64,000 nucleotides of DNA from positions 248,001-312,000 of the forward strand of contig JAJNNX010000049.1 of the NCBI GenBank assembly GCA_023159155.1. The letters are read 5' to 3'. Numbering within the stretch: the first letter of the stretch is position 1; each line of letters starts with the position of its first letter. The notes under the pieces were generated by a model. It was not told the origin of the DNA. It searched no databases and saw only the letters and a program-made list of their open reading frames with translations. The DNA comes from Ustulina deusta. Its lineage: Eukaryota; Ascomycota; Sordariomycetes; Xylariales; Xylariaceae. This document shows, piece after piece, positions 1 through 10,729 of this stretch. The translations under genes and the position numbers were made by a program.

Positions 1-3000
1 ATGGATAGCCCGCGGTGTGCGCGTCGGACACCGCTCACATGTGCAGGAGCAGAGAACCGGGAGGGAAGAGAAAGCGAAAAAAAGAAAACATGTTGACTCA
101 GTACGTGCGATATGATATGTACAAGTATGAAGAGGTCGAGCTAGGGGTAGGTAACGTTGTCTTCCCGTCTGACCCGCCAGCCTGGGTCGCCTTTGGCGAC
201 GATACGATCGGGAACGAGGTGAGAGGGCAGGGGGGGGGGAATGAAAAGACTGGCCAAACTTTCCTGCAAGGTACACCGACGGCACGGTTCGATATTGTCC
301 TTTTTTCTCTCGTCTTCCCTTCACCCTCTTTATATATATATATCGATGAAAATGCAATAATCGTCTGGTTGGTTGGTTGGTTGGTTTTATTTGCTAATTA
401 AGCACCTTTCATGTTCCAGATAATACTGGTTGTATAGTCTAGGTATACCAAAATTAGTATTGTATCCATCTAAATCTGCATTTTTTTCATGTACTACCCA
501 CCCGGATTGCCGGGAAGCGTGGGGTAAAACGACAATACAGCAATGGCTATATGCTCAAAAAGGTAGAAGAATAGTTCGTGCGTAGCCCGGGAAACTCGCT
601 CTGCAGAAATATAAATGGTCCTATGAGGTGTCGATCCAACCCCCCCCATCCTTTCTCCGACATTGTTTAATACCAACTTCCCAGCCTACCTACCTAACTC
701 TGCCTAACCTCGGGGATCACGAAGTGGTATTTCTAGACAAGTTTTGTTGCCTACCTCCCACCTATCCATCCACACGATGGAGTGTAAATCCCCCACGACT
801 ACGGTGCTACCTGTAAACCCTCCCAACCTTGCGAGAGTGCCTCCTGGCCTATCTGCCTGCCTGTTTGAGCCCCAAAAAAGAAAACCCCGAAAGTTCCCCC
901 ATCTTCGACTAGACCCATCTGGTGTTTTGTCTGTCGCAAAATGCGCGATGGGATGGTCCGTTTAAAGCGGTCACGCGCAAAAACAAAAGGTCCATGCCTA
1001 GGTACTACCCCCATCTTACCCTGGGTATCCAGTTCGTTTAAGGAGTTCACACCCACACAGCTGGCTAGTGTAGCTGACAGGGGTTGATGTGGAGGATGGG
1101 AAGCGAGTCAGCCAGTCAATTTCAGTCAGACCAGGTAAACAAGAAAGATTGATATTTGGTTTAGCTTGTCCTACCGTATCTTACCTATCTATATCTACTT
1201 ATTTGTCTGGCTGTATGTATGTATGTATGACCGACTCATACACCTATCTATACGTACATATAACATGATATGCCTGTCTTAGAACAAGTATTATAGGTAC
1301 GGCTAGCTGCCTACCTACCTGGCTGCCTACTTTGCAAGGCAAGACCGCCACGAGAGAACGGAAATGTCGGTGAAGCCTTGTGGCCGGAACGGAAACACGT
1401 ACCTACTCTACTCATTTTCTTTCTTACCTCTTCGCCGGGACGTGAGGCTCGCGGATCCTAAACCCAAATCCACGGCAGGGCTGCATAACGAACAACATCC
1501 ACGGCATTGCACCGTCCTAGCATTACACAAACAGCGCGTCTGAGCAGGCGAGCGAGTAATTGTATCCCCTCGGCTGCCTTGGGCCCGGGCAACGACAGGG
1601 ACAAAGGATTTCCTCCCTTGTCTCCTTGGATTCCTACCGGCGGGCAGGCTGCGATGGGATTCTCGTATGGCTTTCCCTCCATGTCGTGTTGCTGACTCCC
1701 TCTGCTATTATTAGTGTGTTTTTCTTCCGCGCTCTCTCAACACGCGTCTGTCTGTTTCAGGTCGAGCTGCCTCGCCTCGTCTCACGCGTCGTGTTTGCTC
1801 TACGAGAGGGACACGTCGCATTCCGAAACCCGACTATTTTGCCTCGACGACGCGAACCGTTTAAGGGAGAATGCGTGAGACAGTCCGGTGGAATTTTCCT
1901 GGTTGGTTTAGGGACTCCCGCATACCTAGCAGCTGTGATTCCGTCTCTGTTCTTTACTGGCGTGTTTTTGGCCTCCGAGGAAGGCTGGCTAGCTGTATCT
2001 CGAGGATGGAGGCGGTGGCACGGTCACATCTAGCCTGGGGTCTTGGTTGTCACTTCAGGGGTGTAAGCTCTTTGTGACTACCTTTTGCTCTCGTATCTAT
2101 TTAACTTCTATCAGAAACTAATAGGTAGCGATCGCGACGGTCCTAAAGTCTGAGTGTATGTGATTATATCCTTGCCCCCCTATTTTACGGCGAGTTCAAT
2201 TTTTAAATCTCATATTTTTAGTCTCCCCTTGTATCACTCACCTTAACCATGCACGAAACGTCGCCGTGTCTACGAGGAAACAGAGATTTTGGTTTACAGT
2301 TGAATGGGGAAAAGTTCGAATCTTATTAGCGCTAGTCCTAGTTATTGGTAGTTACCCCTTTTCCTCGAGGATTGAAGGATCTAGGGATGTGATAACATAT
2401 ATTCTTGAGAAATATCGACGGAGTAAATTTGTACGCAACAGAGTAACATTGAATAGACTATACCCTGTCGTAGCAGATCTTCCATTTCCCGGCCCTGAGA
2501 GCAAGTTTCCACTACCTACTATTTCTAACATGTGTAAATGTTGTTAACTAGTTTGAAGCGATTTTCTAGCCCGATTTGCGAACTTAGTACCTCGAACTAA
2601 CTACATGACCCCTGAGGGAACGCGCAGCGGAACACACACACACAAGAAAAAAAAATTGAAAAAATGAAGAGTAATGCTTGGAGCATGTAAGGGACGCCTT
2701 TTCTAACTATTCGATGCACAATTGATTTTTCTACGAATAGCTCATCTCGGCAGATAGAAAGGTTAAGCTACCTTTACTCTCTCACCCTTACCCGTGATAC
2801 CCTTTAGTCCAAAGAGTCATACATAGTCAACTAACTCCCTTGCTACTATGGCACCTCTAAGCTAAAACCATCGAGGGTCCGCAAACTATTAGAAGAGCTA
2901 TTTGGCCGAAGGATATCTCTCAGAGTTCGCTTGTTGGGATGGTAAGGTGGATGAGGATGTCACGGTTACGCTTTTCAGTCCGAGACAATGGGAATAGGCT

Positions 3001-4015
3001 AGGCCTTCACGTTTGAGCCGGGAAGGCTCTTTACAACCGAGATCTCTGGCACATAATCTTCTCCCTCTCTTATCGTGTACCAACCGGAGGAATGCCGGTA
3101 CACGATTGATCGACGCTGCCTCCCCGAGCTAAGAAGTGATCTGATAGACAACGCACGCGTGAGAACATTATGTTAGTTAGTGCTAGAAATCTGCGGATCC
3201 TGATGCCCACGACATAGGTACCTCGACGAGATATCACAGGAGTCGATTCTGGGGTAGAATGTTGTTACCGTATATTTGATTGGCGTTGGCAAGCGTCGAC
3301 CTGTTTATATCTTAGGTTTCGTCGTGCGGCAAACTCTCTCCTGGTGAACCATGAGTAAACGCGATCGGGAACGAGATAGCGAGACAGTGTAGGGAGCAGC
3401 AATTCTTTAGATTCTGACCAACCAAGCTTACATTATACCTTCTCAGTAGGTAGTATATAGCGATATGTCAAACACCCTTATTTCATTGTGCCGCAACTAT
3501 GAACTCTCGGCAAGACAACCCTCAGACATGGGATGTACCACGTGAGCAAACAGGTAGTTTCTCTGAGAACCTCTTATACTATCGTCATCCATTCTTCATT
3601 CCATACCTGTGCACTCGGGGAAGCAGAGAATGGAAATGGGACAAATATAAATTTTGGGACTTCCGATGGTGCACGCCCTCGCCACGAGACGTTGTAGGCG
3701 AGCACCATATGAACCCCGATCTAAGTGGCAAAAGCTAGCTTTCTGAAATCTAATCAGGTCTAATGCTCGAACTTGGGAGACCTGAGACGTGTTGCGTTGA
3801 TATTGATACCAATGCGGTCCTCTCGAAGAAACCAGCAGTGTGCTCAGAACCTTTTTGTATTTTGGGGTAACCACGAATATTTATTTCGTTTCGCGAAAGT
3901 TGCATGCCAGAAACCTAGACCCTATGCTTTACGTACCGCCTTGACACCTGGAGTTAAAGCAACTAAATCCCCAACCGACCAGCCATCATATCATCACATC
4001 CCTCCCCTTGTCCGT
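1..4015. other. Gene-poor flank, no gene recognised
   Basis: No open frame here resembles a known protein. The longest frames, around 1560-2033 and 2266-2547, are low in complexity or unrelated to anything I recognise. The stretch holds microsatellites: five GGTT units at 367-386, and TGTA repeats at about 1212-1229. It also has many CCTACCTACC-like words. An unrecognised short or intron-rich gene cannot be excluded. Confidence 0.5.
367..386. repeat. GGTT microsatellite
   Basis: Five perfect GGTT units are visible in non-coding sequence. No functional role is suggested. Confidence 0.9.
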
Positions 4016-4971
4016 TTAAGCCGAGGTGATGGCCTTCCTGATGCGAGCACCTCGTTGTCTCGAGCTTAGGTGAGCGACCTCACGGGACTGAACCTCCTCC
4101 GACTTCTGAACGGTCTCCTCACCCTCGGTTAGGATGAGCTCAATGTGGCAGGGGTTAGACATGTAGGGGTTGATCTGTGGCGAACGCGTTAGAACCGTGT
4201 TCAAAATTGAAGGGCGGCACCGGGGTGCGAGGTTGGTGGGGACATACACGACCGTGAGCACGGTATGTGCGTCTTCGCTGCTTCGGGGCCTGGTTGACCT
4301 GGATGTGCTTGACGATGAGGTTGCTGGTGTCGAGCCCCTTAGCATCGGCATTGGACTCGGCGTTCTTCAGGAGACCCAGCAGGAATTCGGCAGACTTGAC
4401 GGGCCAACGCGCGCGGGAAACACCGAATTGCTTTCCTGTCAAGGCAATCCCGTCAGCACCTTATCTTTACTATTCCCAATACGAGTTGCCAATGTGCAGA
4501 AGCAGCTCTGCACCTTGTCCGATAAATCTGCGTCTCTTCCCCAGTGCGGCCAGCTCTAGAGGGAACCCCATTTTCCCACCGAATGCACATGAGTCGTACC
4601 TTGAGCAGTTCGGCCGGTGCTGCCAGCGTATCGCCGCATGGGGACGGCCTCAGTCTTCTCCTGGACGTTCTCGAGGAACTTGACGGCGCGGGTCAACTTC
4701 CAGCCATTGATGGCCTGGGCGGTCTCGCGGGTGTTCTTGAAGGAAACTCGGAGGTAGGAACCGCGGGCGCGAGCCGACTTCGCGGACTCGATCTCGGTGG
4801 CAGCGTATCGAACCTGGAAAGCAAGAAAAGCCGTCGTCAGCCCATCGTCCAATATTCCAACGTCCGCTCTCGAATCAACATGGCATTTTCCGTGTCGAAA
4901 AGGAGCGGGAAAACGGTGCAACGGTGTAGTTGAGGGTTCGCGTGCGACGAGAATCGGTTCTAACGTACCAT
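4016..4971 (-). CDS. RPL17: 60S ribosomal protein L17 (uL22)
   Basis: This is a core large-subunit ribosomal protein; the uL22 family lines the peptide exit tunnel. Exons on the minus strand are 4971-4969 (the ATG alone), 4813-4600, 4435-4248 and 4174-4016. They give 187 residues, the usual length. The frame is kept across all three introns, with donors GTACGT, GTACGA and GTATGT and CAG/ACAG-type acceptors. Recognisable family blocks are VRYAATEI at the start, [55 protein letters not shown], and a basic SRQRGAR tail. The first coding exon is only the start codon, followed at once by an intron, a layout I recall from ribosomal protein genes. It is divergent from NOP1 across a 522-bp spacer, which suggests shared growth control (inference). 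The assignment is secure. Confidence 0.96.
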
Positions 4972-5493
4972 CTTGGCTGCTGTGCTGTTGGTGGTTAGTT
5001 GAGATGGAGGCGGTGTCGTTGGTGGTTGCAGTGTTGGCGGGATTCTTTGATGTAAATTTGGTTTTGAGCAAAAATTGTGCCCTCACTTAGCCCTCGGTAC
5101 GTACCTTCGCTGCGATTGGGGTAAACTTAGGCATGTGGGGCTGCAAAAGAGCTCCAGCCAGTTGCAGCGTTCACGAAGTCGGACGTGTACATAGTACCTA
5201 CCATACAGAGGCATTTACATTTCCACTCAAGGTAGTAGATACCCACCTCAGGCACGCGACTCTCCACCGGCAGATCTTCGGTGTCCTCCGAAAAAAAAAA
5301 GTAAAAGCTCAGACCACCATTGAACAGTGAAAGCTCCATCCGCCTTGCTTTATCGATATCGATAGCTTGAACCTTGGAAAATTTATTTCGAGGAATAGCT
5401 TCATACCTTTGTCGCAAGCTCTCACATCTGACAACGCAGCCCTCGGTACAAGAACAGGTTTCAATTACCCCACCAACAGTCTAGCCCGCAAAT
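4972..5493. promoter_or_regulatory. Shared divergent promoter of RPL17 and NOP1
   Basis: These 522 bp separate the two start codons. They contain a perfect 14-bp palindrome, TATCGATATCGATA, at 5351-5364, about 130 bp before the NOP1 start. They also contain likely 5' leader introns of RPL17: a donor GTACGT at 5104 on the minus strand, and the tandem acceptor CAGCAG just upstream of the RPL17 ATG. No TATA box stands out. Use as a bidirectional promoter is inferred from the layout. Confidence 0.6.
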
Positions 5494-7784
5494 ATGTCCT
5501 TCACACGAGGTGGAAGAGGCGCTCCCCGCGGCGGCGGTCGTGGTGGTTTCGGTGGAGGTCGTGGAGGCAGCCGTGGAGGCTTTGGAGGTGATCGCGGCGG
5601 CTTTGGAGGCGATCGCGGCGGCAGAGGTGGTCGTGGAGGCGGCCGTGGCGGCTTTGGCGGCGATCGGGGTCGAGGCGGTGCTCGCGGTTTGTCATTTTCT
5701 GGATCCCTCGATGCCAATTGAATGAATCCTGACAGGCGTGATTAGGCCGTGGAGCTCCACGAGGCGGCGGTCGTGGTGGTTTCGGTGGAGGTCGAGGCGG
5801 CAAGCCCGGCGGTGCAGGAGCCAAAGTAGTCGTCGAACCTGTATGTGCTTGTTCATCCGCTCCCCGACGTGCATGGTTCTTCACATGCAGTTTCAGACCG
5901 TGTGATAGAATAGCTGACTAACGCGACCGACATAGCATCGTCAGTAAGTGTGCACAGCAACTCGTGCCTCTTGCCAGAGACGCGTGCTAACTCTTGATGA
6001 AGCGCTGGCATCTTCGTATCGCGTGGTAAGTAACCTCTCCGCCGGCGTCGTCTGTTCGTGTCTTGAGATATAGACGTGACCAATACAGTCGCATACGCGT
6101 TTCACAGATTGAGTACTGACTGTAGTCCACAGGCAAGGAAGATCGTAAGTGACCTCCCGTCCCGCAATACTATCCCCCTTCAGCGGATTTCCGTAGAGGG
6201 ATTGTTCGCCAAGGAATTCCCTAGCTCGCTCCTGGCTGCACATGGTCGAGGCCTCTTTGGCATTTTCAGGGTCCAGGCTCTAACTCTCGTTTTCTAGATC
6301 TTCTTACACGCTCGGTTGCCCCGGGTATTGAAGTTGGTGAGTACCCATCCATGTCCTTTCCTCGTCCCTCAAGTGGTCTATCCTGGCCTCTGCTAACCAG
6401 TTTACAGTAAGTATCTAGCCCCCAAAGTCGAGCGAATTCGAAGCGCGCTACCCTCGATATGCCATGACCGCGAGTCCCCTATCCTCGGAATCGCCTATTA
6501 ACATGTCTGTGCGAAAAGTATGGCGAGAAACGAATCTCTGTCGACGAAACAACAAAGGATGCTAGTGGCGCCTCTGTGACCACCAAGATTGAATACAGAA
6601 TTTGGGTACGCACTCCAAGATTTTATTCCACGCCAATGGCAGACTCTGGCTCGTTGTTCGCGCGTAGTATCGAGACACTGCTGGGCTGTTTCTCTAGTCG
6701 CACGATAACACTAACTGGTGTTGGACAGAATCCTTTTCGTTCGAAGCTGGCTGCAGCGGTTATTGGTGGTATTGATAACATCTTCATCGCACCCGGAAAG
6801 AAAGTCCTGTATCTAGGAGCTGCCTCTGGCACGTCTGTATCCCATGGTAAGTCATAGCACGAGGGGTGATGTGGTGATCTCATGTCAACCGTGGTTACTA
6901 ATTGCAAGTCATTTAGTCGCCGATATAGTAGGGCCGACTGGCAATGTCTACGCAGGCAAGAAAGCTACTCTGGTTATTAATTCGGCATTTTAGCTAACAA
7001 CCACCAGTCGAGTTCAGTCATCGACCTGGTCGTGACCTTGTAAGTAATCTGCAGATGCATCCCTGATTACTATCTCTAACCTCGTTACTAGACCACAATG
7101 GCCCAAAACAGAACCAACGTTATACCGAGTACGAACCCCAGAGTTATCTTATTTAGCTTTGTTGACAGTTTCCGGGCATCGTTCTTATATGCTCCTGAAA
7201 CTCTCGTCAATCTTGCAGTATGCGGCGGTCACTGATTAGTAGTTTTATAGTCGTCGAAGACGCACGTCATCCTTTGAAATATCGCATGCTGGTACCTATG
7301 GTAGATGCAATCTTCCTCGTAAGTTAACCATAAAGCGTCGATTTGAGAAGAGCGCGGTTTTCTAACGCGACCTGTAGGATGTTGCTCAGCCAGATCAGGC
7401 GAGAATTGCGCTCTTGAACGCTTCATTATTTTTACGAATCGGTGGCGGTATTGTTATCTCCATCAAAGCCAACTGTATAGACAGCACGGCTGCACCCGAG
7501 GCAGTCTTTGCGGCCGAGGTACAAAAGCTGCGCCAAGGAGGTCTTAAACCACTTGAACAACTGTAAGTTCTCCTGACTTGTTCGATGAAAAGCCACTCAC
7601 TAACAATTGGTGAACAGGACCTTGGGTATGTGCATACATATGATTTACGACAATGCAGAGCTAACACGTTTCCAGAGCCATACGAGCGTGACCATGCTGT
7701 TGGTAAGTATTCTACTAGACTGGGCTGGCTAAGAACAATACTAACTTTATGTAGTTATTGGCAGATACGAAGGCCCGAAATAGA
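5494..7784 (+). CDS. NOP1: Fibrillarin, rRNA 2'-O-methyltransferase of box C/D snoRNPs
   Basis: Fibrillarin is the nucleolar enzyme that 2'-O-methylates rRNA under box C/D snoRNA guidance. Exons I could place: 5494-5686, 5746-5840, 5936-5943, 6003-6025, 6133-6144, 6298-6332, 6519-6605, 6729-6846, 6917-6955, 7008-7039, 7092-7128, 7251-7318, 7378-7562, 7618-7625, 7676-7702 and 7756-7784, for about 331 residues. The N-terminus is a Gly/Arg-rich (GAR) domain spanning exons 1 and 2. Then come [21 protein letters not shown] and NPFRSKLAA (from residue 152). The SAM-binding loop [14 protein letters not shown] lies at 177-190, followed by [10 protein letters not shown] (250-259), [10 protein letters not shown] (277-286) with the probable catalytic lysine, and [15 protein letters not shown]. 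The intron at 6956 starts with GC, not GT. The exon 6/7 junction is uncertain: a donor at 6333 (GTTGGT) keeps frame, the stronger GTGAGT at 6337 does not. The identity is secure; the exon map is strong but unverified. Confidence 0.9.
5530..5794 (+). repeat. Duplicated GAR-coding segment on either side of NOP1 intron 1
   Basis: A 32-bp stretch encoding Gly/Arg repeats at 5530-5561 in exon 1 recurs identically at 5763-5794 in exon 2. The encoded block [17 protein letters not shown] is the same in both exons. This suggests an internal duplication spanning the intron or unequal exchange. Confidence 0.85.
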
Positions 7785-8362
7785 CACTTGAAGCGTAATA
7801 CTGTCATAAAATGTGTGGTGGTCCTATCTTACATAGGGTGGGTTTTCATCAGGCAACGGCGACTGGCGTTATGGAATGACTTGGGTTATGATTTTGTCGG
7901 GTTTTCTCACGGGAAAGTCCGTACCTATTTGTCTGATACCTCTCAGGCTTGGTCTTATCCCCACGCAATACAATCATGTTCTCAACAGTGCACACTATAC
8001 TATTATGAGCTCTTTACGATATATCATACCTTGTGCTATAGTTCTTTCGCCGAGTTAGCTTTGTCGAACAAGAAATATCAGAAGAGAAGTGGCAACATCC
8101 GCTATTCTGCATCATGATGTGGTTCCTAGTTTTGATGACGGGTAGAAGCCCAGCAAGTGTACGTTGCCTCCATCCCCTAAATACTGAGAAACTAAGAAGA
8201 GGATAGCCTTCAATTATCTGTGTGAAAGTTTCGGCACTATTGAAACCCAACCTATTCCTCACGTGTCATTTCCCCTAGCTCTCGCCGTGGATTCGTCGGT
8301 TCAGTATGTGTTCAACGTCCCTAGAACACTTAGTGCATGAAGCAGCTTCGCAACAGCAAATT
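7785..8362. other. Convergent spacer between NOP1 and the 8.4-9.5 kb gene
   Basis: This is the 3' flank of two convergent genes. I see no further coding sequence; the short frames at 7758-8262 do not resemble proteins. It presumably holds both 3' untranslated regions. Confidence 0.55.
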
Positions 8363-9514
8363 TCAAGTTGTTAGAGACGGCGGCGTGTTAGGCGGTGTGA
8401 TCATCTTCCCATGCTGTGGCCTAAAAGCAGCATTGTTATATGCCCATGAGCTAGCGCAATTGTTCATCGTCTGGCCGACGCAGCCCTGGCCTAAAACAGA
8501 TGTGTTCCCAGGCGCGAACATCCCTCCTCCTCCTCCTCCTCCTCCGCCGCCGTTTCCCCACGCACCACCACCATCACCACCAGAGAACTCCGGGCTAATG
8601 GTGCCAGGCCTGAGTCCCAATGGCGACGACCCTGTCATCATGTAGTTCACTGCCACTCCTCCTCCTCCTAGTCCCCCGTCGTTGCATGATTCCTGCTGCC
8701 ATCCAGCGCCAGCGCCACAATGAGAAGGGGTAGCGGGCGGACCCGTCGTCGGCACGATCAACACGCGCACCACCGGCTCCGGCTGCCAGTCCATCTCGTC
8801 CCCGGACCCGCGGCTCACGCCGACCTCGTCGCCCCAGCTGTCCAGCACCTCGGAGGCGCGCGCGATGCCCGACGAGAGCCAGTCGCGCAGCGTCAGGTTC
8901 GCGCGCCGCACCGCGCTGCACTCCGTGCAGAAGCGCCCTCGTCCCCCCCCTGCGCTGGCGGGGGGGCTCGGGGATCGAGGCGGCGGCGAGGACCATGCGG
9001 CCGGGGATAGCGGGGGGAAGACGTCTTCGCCGCCGCCGCCGCCGCGCGGAGATCCCTGGTTGTGGACGCGGCCGTTGTGGTCCTCGTTGTTGGGCGTCGG
9101 TGCTATGCTTGGGCCCCCTCGCCCTCGGCCGCGATAGTTGTTGAGTCTCCGCTGGCCGTCGCGCCCTTGCTCACTACGGTTGCGCTGGTGGAATCTCGGC
9201 CCCTGCTGCTCATCGTATGTCGACCCGCCCCAGCCGAGACTTGCGAAGGGATTGCTGACGAACTTGTCCGAAGGATGGCGGTTGTTGGAGAGTCTGCCAC
9301 CCCTGTTCTGTCCATTGCTGTGCCTATTGTTGTTGTTGGTGTTGTTGTGATATCCCCCCCGTCCGCGACGCGCGTCCGATGAGGGAGCGTTGTTACGCTC
9401 GACGCCATGCATGACGTAGTCATCGTCGCTGTCTAGGTTGTTCCTCGGGCCGCTGTAATCGTTGTTCTGGAGGTGGGATCGATTGCGGCGGCTCTTCCTC
9501 CTCGCTCTTCCCAT
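8363..9514 (-). CDS. Disordered Gly/Asn/Arg-rich protein of unknown function
   Basis: A single uninterrupted frame of 383 residues starts at ATG 9514. I do not recognise the family. The N-terminus is basic (residues 1-12), then Asn/Arg/Gly-rich with RG-type repeats (about 48-135). A Pro/Ser segment (about 165-188) precedes the only ordered-looking part, residues 195-262. That part has a CxxC at 196-199, a probable helix (LTLRDWLSSGIARASEVLDS) and a hydrophobic strand VVRVLIVP. A glycine run near 322-332 matches a CTC-repeat tract at about 8521-8550. The DNA is GC-rich and other frames are open too, so length alone is weak support. The mixed composition of residues 195-262 and a sensible start argue for a real gene. 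RG-rich content could suggest RNA binding, but that is only inference. Confidence 0.55.
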   Translation of the reverse strand: MGRARRKSRRNRSHLQNNDYSGPRNNLDSDDDYVMHGVERNNAPSSDARRGRGGYHNNTNNNNRHSNGQNRGGRLSNNRHPSDKFVSNPFASLGWGGSTYDEQQGPRFHQRNRSEQGRDGQRRLNNYRGRGRGGPSIAPTPNNEDHNGRVHNQGSPRGGGGGEDVFPPLSPAAWSSPPPRSPSPPASAGGGRGRFCTECSAVRRANLTLRDWLSSGIARASEVLDSWGDEVGVSRGSGDEMDWQPEPVVRVLIVPTTGPPATPSHCGAGAGWQQESCNDGGLGGGGVAVNYMMTGSSPLGLRPGTISPEFSGGDGGGAWGNGGGGGGGGGGMFAPGNTSVLGQGCVGQTMNNCASSWAYNNAAFRPQHGKMITPPNTPPSLTT

Positions 9515-10413
9515 GACGAGTTAGACGAGATTCTTCGGCCTGTCAAGGAAGGGCGCAGGAGTTCTGTTCGGCAGACGCATTGAAGACTTGAGGCTCGTGA
9601 AGTCCTGCCACAGGGGTCTGATTTGAGTCATACGGTACTCTCCTTATTCGGGATTTTGGAAACCTTGGGGAGGATGGCTAGCATTGACAACTGGTTACAC
9701 CATGGCTTTTAAAGCTAATGCAGATGAAAGAGGTGTGCGATCCCCTTTTCCTTAAGTTAGCTCTTTCTACATCGTGAAGCTTCGCGTCGGGAGTTCCTAT
9801 AGGAGTGAGTAAGATTGTTCCACTTCGGCAGGGTGAAGGTGACAGCTTGCAAGACCGCGGGTATTAGTTTTAAATCGGGGAAAACAAAGACATGCGGCAT
9901 CTTCTGGTCGTTAAGTTGAAGTGAGATATTGTAGTCTTGAAGATTTCTAGAAGGTGAGGGCTGGGCTCATCTTATCGTATGAGATGACAAAGGATGTCTT
10001 ACTAACGACTCATCGTGATCAGGGTCCTTATTGTCACTTCACCTCCCCCATTGTAAATGACATTAGGCCCATTTGAGATTGGAAGTCGTGAAGGGCGAGA
10101 CAGTGTCTGATATAATCGATCTAGGTACGGTCTTTACTATATCTATCATATTTCTTACACAGGTCTTCATTTGTAGCAAGGCATCACTGCCTCCTAGGTC
10201 GTAGTAATACGAAAGAAAAGCTACTTCACTTCGGTAATGCAAGAACAAAAGGGCAGGGTCTGAGTAGCCTGTATATATACCAGTACTCGCCGAATAACAT
10301 CTATTTTGTCATCCTCTTAATCGAAGCGTGATATATAAGGTCCAGTGTCCAAATCAACTATTCCTTCGGAGGGAGCACCTCTTAAGAGAGGAGAAAGAAA
10401 GAAAAAGGTGAAT
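9515..10413. other. Non-coding stretch upstream of the 8.4-9.5 kb gene
   Basis: No protein-like frame was found. This presumably contains the promoter and 5' leader of the minus-strand gene that starts at 9514. No repeat or RNA gene was recognised before the tRNA-like sequence at 10414. Confidence 0.5.
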
Positions 10414-10516
10414 TGGCCAACGAGGGGATCGAACCCCCGGTGCCTAACAATGCAGAGTATTGATGCTAACGCTAATTAACGATATTATGCTTCGCTAGGC
10501 CGTACCAACCCGGCCA
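10414..10516 (-). tRNA. tRNA-like gene, possibly interrupted; anticodon not assignable
   Basis: Read on the minus strand it starts GGCCGGGTTGGTACGGCC and ends in a good T-arm and 3' acceptor: GGGGG, loop TTCGATC, CCCTC, then GTTGGCC and A. A consensus B box (GGTTCGATCCC) is present, and TAGCGAAGCAT matches 10 of 11 positions of the A-box consensus. A run of five T follows shortly after the 3' end, as for a Pol III terminator. The middle is too long for a plain tRNA. It carries a segment AAGCATAATATCGTTAATTAGCG that looks inserted near the D-loop. I could not fold a convincing anticodon arm. It could be a tRNA pseudogene, a tRNA-derived SINE head or an odd tRNA. Confidence 0.4.
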
Positions 10517-10729
10517 TTTTTTGCTTTGTTTATGAGTTCTACGGTTTAATTTTTCATATATACTTCCAACTCTCTACTGTTGTGAAGCTCAAGGTTTACT
10601 AGGGCCCTAATACACGGACCCCCTGAGTCAGCCCATAACTTGAAGGTTCAAACTAACAACAGCGTAGCTCGTACTCTGGTGTCCAAAGCAAGACATATAT
10701 GCAACAAGAGACTGCTTGACTGTTAACCG

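Noticed and set aside
5501..5884. Proline-rich minus-strand frames over the start of NOP1
   Set aside because: They are the complement of the Gly/Arg codons of fibrillarin, not independent genes.
5687..7755. Box C/D snoRNA genes inside NOP1 introns
   Set aside because: Some introns contain CTGA or TTGATGA, but no intron has both boxes in the right order with terminal pairing.
8595..9423. Other long frames on both strands at 8.6-9.4 kb
   Set aside because: They are shadows in GC-rich DNA of the minus-strand 383-codon frame, with worse composition.
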